9,743 nucleotides of DNA. Origin: Ilumatobacteraceae bacterium. GTDB taxonomy: Bacteria; Actinomycetota; Acidimicrobiia; Acidimicrobiales; Ilumatobacteraceae. The notes under the pieces were generated by a model that saw nothing but the letters and a program-made list of their open reading frames with translations, ran no database searches and was not told the DNA's origin. The position numbers and the translations under genes are program-made. The DNA lies in NCBI GenBank assembly GCA_007117775.1, contig SKFX01000024.1, positions 1-9,743 on the forward strand, in the 5' to 3' direction. Below are positions 1 to 6,620 of the stretch, piece after piece (position 1 is the stretch's first letter; each line of letters begins with the position of its first letter).

Positions 1-582
1 ATCGGACGCGATCTGCACGATGTCGTGCTCCAGCACCTGTACGGGATGGGCCTGACGGTGCAGGCCATCGCGCAGGGTGCTGACGCAGACAGTGCCGAGC
101 GCCTCGAGTCGATCATCGACGATGTCGACCGGATCATCTCAGAGGTCCGCACGATCGTGTTCACCCTCGGTACCTCATCTCAACATGGTTCGCTCGGCCA
201 AGAGCTCGCCGATGTCATGGCGCAGTCATCGCGGGTGCTCGGGTTCACTCCGGCACTGCGCCTCGAGGGCCCGGTCGAGTCGGTGATCAACGACGAGATC
301 CGCGTCGAGATGGTGGCATCGATGCGCGAGGCGCTCGGCAATGTCGCCCGCCATGCCGAGGCCACCCGGGTCGAGGTCATCGTCGAGGTCCACGACGGCC
401 ATGTGATGATGCGGGTCAGCGATGACGGTGTCGGCCCGCCGGCCGAGCTCAGCGCGGCCTATGCCGGCGGGCACGGTCTGACGAATCTGCGTTCGCGTGC
501 CGCCACGCTCGGGGGTTCATGTGCGCTGACGGCCGGTGATGCCGGTGGCGCAGTGCTGATCTGGAACATTCCGTATCACTGA
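1..582 (+). CDS. Sensor histidine kinase, C-terminal part (HisKA_3 + HATPase_c), 5' truncated by window edge
   Basis: The reading frame is open from the first base, so this is the catalytic end of a larger two-component sensor; the sensing region (often GAF or PAS in this family) is off the window. The first codons read RDLHDVVLQHLYGMGL, the H-box of the HisKA_3 dimerisation domain of NarL/DevS/DesK-type kinases, with the phospho-accepting His at bases 16-18. The HATPase domain follows: the N-box REALGNVARHA (key Asn at 340-342), the D-box SDDGVGPP (about 418-441) and the G-rich box GGHGLTNLRSRA (about 463-498). The order and spacing are intact, so the kinase core should be functional and would phosphorylate a LuxR/NarL-type response regulator. 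No regulator gene is visible here; it may lie upstream or elsewhere. The GTG at 25 is internal to the H-box and is not the real start. Family assignment is strong; the signal sensed cannot be told. Confidence 0.9.
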   Translation: MGRDLHDVVLQHLYGMGLTVQAIAQGADADSAERLESIIDDVDRIISEVRTIVFTLGTSSQHGSLGQELADVMAQSSRVLGFTPALRLEGPVESVINDEIRVEMVASMREALGNVARHAEATRVEVIVEVHDGHVMMRVSDDGVGPPAELSAAYAGGHGLTNLRSRAATLGGSCALTAGDAGGAVLIWNIPYH

Positions 583-598
583 GATGACCGAGCGGTCC

Positions 599-3346
599 TC
601 AGTCGCCGAAGGGCGCACCGGCATCTGGTGCAGCCGCGGTCTTCGTCGCCGCTGATTTCTTCGCCGCGGTCTTTTTGGCTGCGGTCTTCTTCGCCGCTGA
701 TTTCTTCGCTGCGGTCTTCTTCGCCGCCGTCTTCTTGGCGGCTTTGCGACCGCGCTTGGGTGCGCCGCCGTCCGCGGCGATCTTCTCCCGTCGCAGCGCC
801 AGCAGTTCATAGGCCCGTTCGGGCACCATGTCTTCGATCCGGTCGCCCTTGCCAATGCTGGCATTGGTCTCACCATCGGTGACGTAGGTGCCGAAGCGGC
901 CCTCTTTGGCCACGACAGGTCGCTCACTCACCGGGTCAGTGCCGAATTCGCGCAGTGGCGGCGCCGCCGCAGTGCGTCCACGTCCCCGATAGGTCTTGGG
1001 CTGAGCCAACAACGCGAGGGCCTCGTCCAAGGTGACGCTCAGCAGCCGCTCCTCATTGTCCAATGAGCGGGTCTCTTTGTCCTTGTAGATGTACGGGCCG
1101 TAGCGGCCGTTGGCGGCCACGACCTCTCGGCCGTCCGCGGGATCCACCCCAAGGACTCGTGGCAGTGACAGCAGCTCGCGAGCCTCATCCATGCTGAGGC
1201 GCTCGAGCACCATGGTCGCGAACAGGCTCGTCATCTTGGGTTTGTCCATGCCCGGTGGCGGCTCGTCATTGGTGCCCCACTGGACATACGGTCCGTAGCG
1301 GCCGCGCTTCGCAAACACCGGGAGGCCGTCGAGTTCACCGATCGGCTCATCGGCCTTGGGTCCTGACAGCAATTCGGTGGCCACCTCCACAGTGACCTCG
1401 TCGGGAGCGAGTGCTTCGGGGATCGACGCGGTGTCATCGCCGCGCTTCACATACGGCCCGTACTTGCCGGGCTTGGCGACGATGAGGCGGCCCTCGGGAT
1501 CATGGCCGATCTCGAAGGTGTTGATCGCGGCGGCATCGATGCTGTCGAGGTTCTCTTCGACGAGGCGCTTGAGGCCCGGCAGATCACCGTCATCGCCGAA
1601 GTAGAAGCGTCTCAGCCAGTCGTCTTTGTTGCCGGTACCCGCAGCGATCGCGTCGAGGTCGCCTTCGATGCGCGCTGTGAACTCATAGTCCACCAGATCG
1701 TTGAAGTGCTGCTCGAGCAGGTTGACCACTGAGAACGCTGTCCAGGTGGGTACCAGGGCCTGGCCCTTCTTCCAGACATAGCCGCGGTCCTGCACGGTCT
1801 GGATGATCGACGCCCACGTCGAGGGCCGGCCGATGCCCAACTCTTCGAGCCGCCGCACGATGGTGGCCTCGGTGTAGCGCGCCGGCGGGTTGGTGCGGTG
1901 ACCGTTGGCATCGAGCGACGCCACCGCGATCTCATCGCCCTCGGTGAGTGCCGGCAGCAGCGCCTCATCGCCCTTGGCCGCCTCGGCCTCATCGCCCCCG
2001 GCATCCTCGCTGGAGGTCTCGGCGGCACCGGCCGAACTCTTGGATGCTTCGGCGACGGCGCGGTGGCCAGGGAAGGTGATCGTGGTGCCAGATGCTGCGA
2101 ACTCACAATCGGCCGGATCGATGGGATCGGTCGAGGTGGCGCCGAGGCGGACGCTGACGGTGGTGCCGGTGGCATCGGCCATCTGCGAGGCGAGGGTGCG
2201 TTGCCAGATCAGTCGATACAGCGCCAGGTCCTGGCGGTTGAGTTCACCGGCCACCGCTGCCGGGCTGCGCAGCGGCAGTGACGGCCGGATGGCCTCATGA
2301 GCCTCCTGGGCGTTCTTGACCTTCGAGGAGTACTGCTTGGGGGCGGGGCTCAAGAAGTCGTTGCCGAACTCTGATGTGATCGCCGAGCGGATGGCACCGA
2401 GGGCCTCGTCCGAGAGCACCACATTGTCGGTTCGCATATAGGTGATGAAGCCGCGCTCATAGAGACCCTGGGCGGTGCGCATCACCTGCTGGGCCGACAG
2501 GCGCAGCCGTCGACCGGCTTCTTGCTGCAGTGTCGAGGTCATGAACGGTGCCTTGGGCGACGAGCGGTATGGCCGCTCCTCGACCGAGCGCACGCTGAAG
2601 GTCGCGGATTCCAGACCGGTGGCGAGGCGTGTCGCGCGGGTCTCGTCGAGGGCGACGGCCTGGGTGTCGAGCACACCGTCGGCATCGAAGTCCTTACCAC
2701 TGGCCACCTTGGTCCCGTCCACGCTGACCAGCGTGGCGTCGAAGGCCGGGCTGGTCGCGGTGTGCAGTTCGATATCCCAGTAGTCCGCCGACACGAAGGC
2801 CATGCGCTGGCGTTCGCGCTCGACGATGAGGCGGATGGTCGGGCTCTGGACTCTGCCGGCCGACAGCTTGGGCTTGACCCGCCGCCACAGGACCGGTGAT
2901 ACCTCATATCCGTAGAGGCGATCCAGGATGCGCCGTGTCTCGGCAGCATCGACGAGTCCGTAGTCGATCTCGCGCGGATTGGCGACCGCATGGTCGATGG
3001 CGTCCTGGGTGATCTCATGGAAGACCATCCGCTTCACCGGGACCTTGGGCTTGAGGTATTCGAGCAGATGCCAGCTGATGGCCTCTCCCTCGCGGTCCTC
3101 GTCGGTGGCGAGATAGAGCTCGCTGGCGTCGCGCATCGCCGCCTTGAGGTCCTTGACCACTTGGCGACCCCGATCGGTCAGTTCATAGGTCGGCTTGAAG
3201 CCGTTGTCGACATCGACCGCGAGGCCTTTGGAGGGCAGGTCGGCAACATGGCCGACCGAGGCGCGAACATCGAAGCGGTTGCCCAAGAACGCCGAGATGG
3301 TCTTGGCCTTGGCGGGGGATTCGACGATGACGAGTGGTCTGGACAT
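599..3346 (-). CDS. topA: DNA topoisomerase I (type IA), with lysine/alanine-rich C-terminal tail
   Basis: This cytoplasmic enzyme relaxes negatively supercoiled DNA through a single-strand break and a 5'-phosphotyrosine intermediate. The 915-residue product starts MSRPLVIVESPAKAKT, the TOPRIM start with catalytic Glu9. The metal-binding acidic triad motif TDEDREGE is at 81-88, and the active-site Tyr303 lies in GFITYMRTD. Four C-terminal Toprim_C repeats carry G-K/R-Y/F-G-P/T-Y cores near 627, 682, 747 and 817. Only one Cys (414) is present, so the enterobacterial zinc ribbons are absent, as known for actinobacterial TopA. Two additions stand out: an Ala/Ser/Glu/Asp-rich insert at about 431-462 and a basic tail of AAKKT/S repeats at about 864-903, which in actinobacterial homologues promotes DNA binding and processivity. 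The ATG is preceded by GGAG about 12 bases upstream. Its stop lies 16 bp from the convergent kinase stop. Length and motifs agree with the family. Confidence 0.97.
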   Translation of the reverse strand: MSRPLVIVESPAKAKTISAFLGNRFDVRASVGHVADLPSKGLAVDVDNGFKPTYELTDRGRQVVKDLKAAMRDASELYLATDEDREGEAISWHLLEYLKPKVPVKRMVFHEITQDAIDHAVANPREIDYGLVDAAETRRILDRLYGYEVSPVLWRRVKPKLSAGRVQSPTIRLIVERERQRMAFVSADYWDIELHTATSPAFDATLVSVDGTKVASGKDFDADGVLDTQAVALDETRATRLATGLESATFSVRSVEERPYRSSPKAPFMTSTLQQEAGRRLRLSAQQVMRTAQGLYERGFITYMRTDNVVLSDEALGAIRSAITSEFGNDFLSPAPKQYSSKVKNAQEAHEAIRPSLPLRSPAAVAGELNRQDLALYRLIWQRTLASQMADATGTTVSVRLGATSTDPIDPADCEFAASGTTITFPGHRAVAEASKSSAGAAETSSEDAGGDEAEAAKGDEALLPALTEGDEIAVASLDANGHRTNPPARYTEATIVRRLEELGIGRPSTWASIIQTVQDRGYVWKKGQALVPTWTAFSVVNLLEQHFNDLVDYEFTARIEGDLDAIAAGTGNKDDWLRRFYFGDDGDLPGLKRLVEENLDSIDAAAINTFEIGHDPEGRLIVAKPGKYGPYVKRGDDTASIPEALAPDEVTVEVATELLSGPKADEPIGELDGLPVFAKRGRYGPYVQWGTNDEPPPGMDKPKMTSLFATMVLERLSMDEARELLSLPRVLGVDPADGREVVAANGRYGPYIYKDKETRSLDNEERLLSVTLDEALALLAQPKTYRGRGRTAAAPPLREFGTDPVSERPVVAKEGRFGTYVTDGETNASIGKGDRIEDMVPERAYELLALRREKIAADGGAPKRGRKAAKKTAAKKTAAKKSAAKKTAAKKTAAKKSAATKTAAAPDAGAPFGD
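636..740 (-). repeat. Seven tandem 15-bp units encoding the TopA AAKKT/S tail
   Basis: On the + strand, 15-base units related to gcggtcttcttcgcc run head to tail: 636-650, 651-665, 666-680, 681-695, 696-710, 711-725 and 726-740. On the coding (-) strand each specifies a five-residue Ala-Ala-Lys-Lys-Thr/Ser block (one block reads Ala-Ala-Thr-Lys-Thr). Units 681-695 and 711-725 are identical; the others differ mainly at third positions or by the Thr/Ser switch. Unit number is likely to vary between strains through slippage or recombination without breaking the frame, since the unit is a multiple of three. Confidence 0.9.
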
Positions 3347-3427
3347 GTGCTGGTGACGCTCCGATCAGCGCTGCACCGGAGGTCTTCACCGGTGAGTGTG
3401 CGACACCGTAGCGGGACTCAGTGACAC
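3347..3427. other. topA-tetR intergenic spacer with small repeats
   Basis: This 81-bp gap separates two co-directional (-) genes. It contains the 10-bp palindrome TCACCGGTGA (3386-3395). A direct repeat ACTCAGT at 3416-3422 and 3426-3432 runs into the end of tetR. The candidate topA -10 is also here. No strong GC hairpin followed by T residues is present on the - strand, so tetR may read through into topA in addition to topA's own promoter. Confidence 0.4.
3405..3410 (-). promoter_or_regulatory. Candidate -10 element of the topA promoter
   Basis: On the - strand the hexamer TACGGT (TANNNT type) lies 58 bases before the topA ATG, in the short gap after the tetR stop codon. It would give a 5' leader of about 50 bases containing the GGAG ribosome site. 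No good -35 is seen 16-18 bases upstream. The surrounding nine bases CGCTACGGT (3405-3413) also occur in the tetR operator. The call rests on position and hexamer alone. Confidence 0.35.
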
Positions 3428-4009
3428 TCAGTCCATCGCCGACGCCGCAACCCGCGTCGTCAGGCCCGCCACGATATGGTCGAGGAGCGTAGCCAGATCA
3501 TCGGGAGAGTAGGTGCGCCGACGGACCAGGAAGCCGAACAGGAACGGTCCTTGGATCAACTCCACCGCCAGGTCGAGGTCGAGTCCGGGATCCACCTCAC
3601 CGCGGCTCTGGGCCAGTTCCACGATGGTGCGCATCGGGGTGGTGTAGGCCGTGACGAGTTCGCCGAGGACCTCATTGGTCGACGGGTCATTCACCGCTGA
3701 ATACAACAGGCCGGCGAGACGCTGGGCCAGTTCGTCGAGTTCGCGCGTCGACGCCTCGGTCTGGAAGAACGCCTCGAGATCGCTGCGCAGACCACCGGTG
3801 TTGGGTGTCGGCTGCGGACGCAGTGTGGCCGACAGGGTGTCCACGAGCAGTTCGCGGGCATTGTCGAAGTGTCGATAGATCGTGGTCTTGGCCACACCTG
3901 AACGCCGGGCGACGGCATCGATCGAGAACGCGCTCGGGCCATCGGCGAGCAGCAGTTCCGCCGCAGCGTGACGGATCTTGGTGACGGCGATCTCCGAGCG
4001 GGTGTTCAC
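3428..4009 (-). CDS. TetR/AcrR-family transcriptional repressor, likely regulator of the divergent MMPL transporter
   Basis: The product (193 residues from the GTG at 4009) has a typical TetR_N DNA-binding domain at about 7-53. Its helix-turn-helix reads DAVARRSGVAKTTIYRHF (31-48), which is close to the family consensus. The remaining all-helical part (about 60-190) would form the ligand pocket and dimer interface, and it ends in a hydrophobic stretch LIQGPFLFGFLV (151-162). Length is normal for the family. The gene is divergent from an MMPL transporter, and the region between them carries two matching inverted repeats, one lying over this gene's start. Autorepression and repression of the pump, relieved by a lipophilic ligand, are therefore inferred. 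A TTG at 4018 could add three residues (Ser-Ser-Val region), but no Shine-Dalgarno precedes it. The GTG at 4009 lies 8 bases after a TANNNT -10, which favours a leaderless GTG start. Ligand unknown. Confidence 0.92.
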   Translation of the reverse strand: MNTRSEIAVTKIRHAAAELLLADGPSAFSIDAVARRSGVAKTTIYRHFDNARELLVDTLSATLRPQPTPNTGGLRSDLEAFFQTEASTRELDELAQRLAGLLYSAVNDPSTNEVLGELVTAYTTPMRTIVELAQSRGEVDPGLDLDLAVELIQGPFLFGFLVRRRTYSPDDLATLLDHIVAGLTTRVAASAMD

Positions 4010-4026
4010 GCTACTCAACCGTAGCG
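4009..4026. promoter_or_regulatory. Putative TetR operator 1: CGCTAC-N6-GTAGCG over the tetR start
   Basis: The two six-base arms (4009-4014 and 4021-4026) are exact reverse complements separated by TCAACC. The arm sequence and the spacing are identical to those of the repeat at 4131-4148. The site covers the tetR start codon region and the candidate tetR -10 (TACGGT, 4018-4023 on the - strand), so a bound dimer would block tetR transcription. Recognition by the adjacent TetR protein is inference from position and symmetry. Confidence 0.7.
4018..4023 (-). promoter_or_regulatory. Candidate -10 of a leaderless tetR promoter
   Basis: TACGGT on the - strand matches the actinobacterial TANNNT -10. 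Eight bases separate it from the GTG at 4009, which would place the transcription start at or next to the start codon. It lies entirely inside operator 1. No convincing -35 is seen. Confidence 0.4.
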
Positions 4027-4130
4027 ATGTCTGGGCCCGCTCGCGTTCTCCGGTGCATCAATGGTCTCAATCTGTGCCAGATGTCACCACGAAATCGTCA
4101 ACAAAGACGATGATCGATACGTCGATTCAT

Positions 4131-4148
4131 CGCTACGCCGGCGTAGCG
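4131..4148. promoter_or_regulatory. Putative TetR operator 2: perfect 18-bp palindrome upstream of the MMPL gene
   Basis: CGCTACGCCGGCGTAGCG is a perfect palindrome. Its outer arms and six-base spacing equal those of operator 1, with centres 122 bp apart. It lies 58 bases upstream of the transporter ATG and overlaps a candidate -10 (TAGCGT, 4144-4149). It is the strongest dyad in the intergenic region and is best explained as the binding site through which the divergent TetR represses the pump. Confidence 0.75.
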
Positions 4149-4149
4149 T
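4144..4149 (+). promoter_or_regulatory. Candidate -10 of the MMPL transporter promoter
   Basis: TAGCGT fits TANNNT and overlaps the right arm of operator 2. It would start transcription near 4156 and give a leader of about 50 bases carrying the GGAG ribosome site. The -35 region around 4120-4127 is weak, so this call depends on the hexamer and on its coincidence with the operator. Confidence 0.35.
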
Positions 4150-4196
4150 TCAGGGTCGGTCGGGCATCTGCCCGTCGTCACGCTCTCGAAAAAGTT

Positions 4197-4200
4197 GGAG
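4197..4200 (+). promoter_or_regulatory. Ribosome binding site of the MMPL gene
   Basis: GGAG lies six bases before the ATG at 4207 (GGAGAACTCGATG). This decides the start in favour of the ATG over the in-frame TTG at 4195, which overlaps this Shine-Dalgarno sequence and has none of its own. Confidence 0.7.
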
Positions 4201-4206
4201 AACTCG

Positions 4207-6582
4207 ATGTTGGCTCGTTTCGCTCGTTGGGCATATGAACACAATCGACTCGTCGTCGGGGTGTGGTTCGCTGCGCTGCTCGTGATCGGCGCCGGGGCGA
4301 ACCTCGGTCTCGGGTCCAAGTTCTCGAGCGATTTCGAGATCCCGGCGTCGGAGAGCGCCTCGGGATTCGATCTCATGGCCGAGCGCTTCGGTCTCGCATC
4401 GGGCGGCCAGTCCGGCTCCATCGTGGTGCGCGCCGAGCAGGGCATCGCAGACCCCGAGGTCACCGCAGCGCTCGGTGAAGTCTTCGATGCGGCCCGCTCC
4501 GTCGAGGGTGTCAGCGTGACCGACCCGTTCGCGGACAACGGCATCAGCCAGATCGACCCGACCGGCACGATCGCCTATGCGACACTGGATTTCGACCGCT
4601 CCATCGGCCAATTCGAGATCGCCGAGATCGCCGCGGACCTCGCCGCCGAGTTCCCCGAGATCGCCGGTGTCCAGTTCGAACTCGGTGGCCAGGCGCTCGC
4701 GGACTTCGAGACCCCCGAGGCCGAACTGATCGGGCTGTCGTTCGCCGTGATCATCCTGATCGTCGCCTTCGGTTCGGTATTGGCGATGGGGCTGCCGATC
4801 GGCATGGCATTGTTCGGTGTCGGCGTCGGCCTCAGCATCGTCGTCGCGATGAGCCATCTCGTCGCCATCCCGGACTTCGCCATCAGCCTCGGCGCCATGA
4901 TCGGTATCGCCGTCGGCATCGACTACGCGCTGTTCATCGTGACCCGATACCGCGATGAACGCCGCAAGGGGCGCTCGGGACTCGACTCGGCCGGGATCGC
5001 CTTCGACACCGCCGGGCGCGCTGTGCTCTTCGCCGGTTTGACCGTGGTGGTGTCACTGCTCGGCATGCTCTTGATCGGTGTCGAGTTCGTCGCCGGCCTC
5101 GGGATTGCGGCGGCCACCACGGTGGCGGTGACGATGCTGGCCTCGGTGACGCTGTTGCCGGCATTGATCGGCATGGCCGGGCCGCGTATCGAGATCACCC
5201 GCTGGCGCGGCATCATCGCAGCGGGACTCGTCTCGCTCGCGCTGTTGGGAGCCGGATTGAGCATCTATCCGCTGCTGCTCGCCGCACCCCTCGCCGTGGT
5301 CGTGCTGTTGGCCGGATTCGCCATCGCGCCGCTGCGCCGCGCGCTGCCCACCCGGGTGCCGCGCGCCTATCGCCACACCCTGCCGTATCGCTGGTCGCGT
5401 ATGGTTCAGGCCCGTCCGTGGACGGCGTTGATCATCGGGGTGCTGACCCTGGTGATGCTCGCCGCACCGGTGCTGTCGTTGCGTCTCGGATTCTCCGATG
5501 AGGGCAACTTCTCCGCTGACACCACCACCCGCAAGGCCTATGACCTGTTGGCCGAGGGGTTCGGGCCGGGCTTCAACGGCCCGCTGGTGCTGACCGGCAC
5601 CATCTCGGATCCGACCGATCTCGCCGTCGCACAACAGCTCGCGGCCGCCGTCGGTGCCGATATCGGTGTTGCGGCGGCCACCCCGCCGTTCCCCGATGAC
5701 TTCGAGGTGCCAACAGCGTTTCTGATGCGCATCGTTCCGACGACCGCACCCCAGGACGAGGCGACCGCCGAGCTCGTGGAGCGGTTGCGTGCCGATACCA
5801 TCCCGGCCGTCATCGAGGGCAGTGGGATCGAGACGTTCCTGACCGGCCAGGTGGCCGCCGGGATCGATTTCACCGACTATCTGTCGGAGCGTCTGGTGAT
5901 CTTCATCGGTGTGGTGCTGGCGGTGTCATTCGTGTTGCTGATGATGGTGTTCCGCTCGGTACTGGTGCCGATCAAAGCGGTGCTGATGAACATCATCTCG
6001 ATCGCTGCGGCCTATGGCGTGGTGGTCGCGATCTTCCAGTGGGGATGGTTCGGTTCGGTACTCGGCGTCGAGGCCGCACCCATCGAACCGTTCGTGCCGA
6101 TGATGATGTTCGCGATCGTGTTCGGTCTGTCGATGGACTACGAGGTGTTCTTATTGTCTCGAATCCGCGAGGAGTGGATCAACACCCGCGATGCGGTCAA
6201 CTCCGTCGCTGACGGCCTGGCGTCGACGGCGCGGGTCATCACCACTGCCGCCGCGATCATGATCGTGGTGTTCGGCAGCTTCATCCTCGATGACAACCGG
6301 ATCCTGAAACTGTTCGGTGTCGGCCTCGCGGCTGCGGTCTTCTTGGATGCCACCCTGGTGCGGATGCTGTTGGTGCCAGCGACCATGGAGCTGTTGGGTG
6401 AACGCAACTGGTGGTTGCCGCGCTGGTTGGATCGGATCCTGCCGACGCTCAACGTCGAGGGCCCCGCCGAGCACGATGGTGAAGCTGATCCTGACGGCGA
6501 TGTCGACGGCGGCGATGATCGGAGTGCTGGAGCATCTGAGGGGACGCCCACCGGCGATCGGGTGCCCGCACCGACAACCTGA
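4207..6582 (+). CDS. MMPL/RND-family membrane transporter (export pump)
   Basis: The 791-residue inner-membrane protein has the RND/MMPL two-fold layout. TM1 (about 15-36) is followed by an extracytoplasmic domain (37-173), then TM2-6 (about 174-325). TM7 (about 405-427) is followed by a second outer domain (428-561), then TM8-12 (about 562-725). Two Asp-Tyr pairs lie in the expected helices, D239-Y240 in GIAVGIDYALF and D644-Y645 in GLSMDYEVF. These match the proton-relay pairs known in mycobacterial MmpL3 (D256/Y257, D645/Y646), so proton-driven export of a lipid or hydrophobic compound is expected. Between TM6 and TM7 there are two further hydrophobic stretches (about 337-352 and 355-377), which would make 14 membrane segments. 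The tail after about 750 is acidic and low in complexity. The divergent TetR and the two operators suggest inducible expression. The substrate cannot be read from sequence. Confidence 0.93.
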   Translation: MLARFARWAYEHNRLVVGVWFAALLVIGAGANLGLGSKFSSDFEIPASESASGFDLMAERFGLASGGQSGSIVVRAEQGIADPEVTAALGEVFDAARSVEGVSVTDPFADNGISQIDPTGTIAYATLDFDRSIGQFEIAEIAADLAAEFPEIAGVQFELGGQALADFETPEAELIGLSFAVIILIVAFGSVLAMGLPIGMALFGVGVGLSIVVAMSHLVAIPDFAISLGAMIGIAVGIDYALFIVTRYRDERRKGRSGLDSAGIAFDTAGRAVLFAGLTVVVSLLGMLLIGVEFVAGLGIAAATTVAVTMLASVTLLPALIGMAGPRIEITRWRGIIAAGLVSLALLGAGLSIYPLLLAAPLAVVVLLAGFAIAPLRRALPTRVPRAYRHTLPYRWSRMVQARPWTALIIGVLTLVMLAAPVLSLRLGFSDEGNFSADTTTRKAYDLLAEGFGPGFNGPLVLTGTISDPTDLAVAQQLAAAVGADIGVAAATPPFPDDFEVPTAFLMRIVPTTAPQDEATAELVERLRADTIPAVIEGSGIETFLTGQVAAGIDFTDYLSERLVIFIGVVLAVSFVLLMMVFRSVLVPIKAVLMNIISIAAAYGVVVAIFQWGWFGSVLGVEAAPIEPFVPMMMFAIVFGLSMDYEVFLLSRIREEWINTRDAVNSVADGLASTARVITTAAAIMIVVFGSFILDDNRILKLFGVGLAAAVFLDATLVRMLLVPATMELLGERNWWLPRWLDRILPTLNVEGPAEHDGEADPDGDVDGGDDRSAGASEGTPTGDRVPAPTT

Positions 6583-6605
6583 GTCTCGGTCATCGGGGAT
6601 CTGAG

Positions 6606-6611
6606 TACCGT
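6606..6611 (+). promoter_or_regulatory. Candidate -10 upstream of rsgA (possible leaderless start)
   Basis: TACCGT (TANNNT) lies nine bases before the rsgA ATG, in the 38-bp gap after the transporter stop. The G-run nearest the start codon (6595-6598) is over 20 bases away, too far to act as a Shine-Dalgarno. A leaderless or nearly leaderless transcript would fit. No clear -35 is seen. Confidence 0.3.
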
Positions 6612-6620
6612 GAGCGGTGC

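Noticed and set aside
585..596. Small inverted repeat GACCG-AG-CGGTC between the convergent kinase and topA stops
   Set aside because: With a workable loop the stem is only 4 bp and no T-run follows on either strand, so I do not call a terminator.
517..927. 136-codon - strand frame with an Arg/Pro run near the topA 3' end
   Set aside because: It is the shifted-frame reading of the TopA AAKKT repeat, and topA itself is well supported there.
4092..4105. TTGACG on the - strand resembling a -35 for tetR
   Set aside because: No TANNNT hexamer lies 16-18 bases downstream of it (the bases there read near GGCACA), so it does not form a credible promoter.
4112..4125. Inverted repeat ATCGA-TACG-TCGAT in the divergent region
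   Set aside because: The five-base arms are made of the GATC/CGAT words that are frequent throughout this genome, and the repeat does not match the operator arms; probably chance.
4150..5634. Long - strand frames (235, 193 and about 113 codons) opposite the MMPL gene
   Set aside because: They mirror the transporter codons, give compositions unlike real proteins (His, Gln, Arg or Asp-rich), and would run through the operator/promoter region of mmpL.
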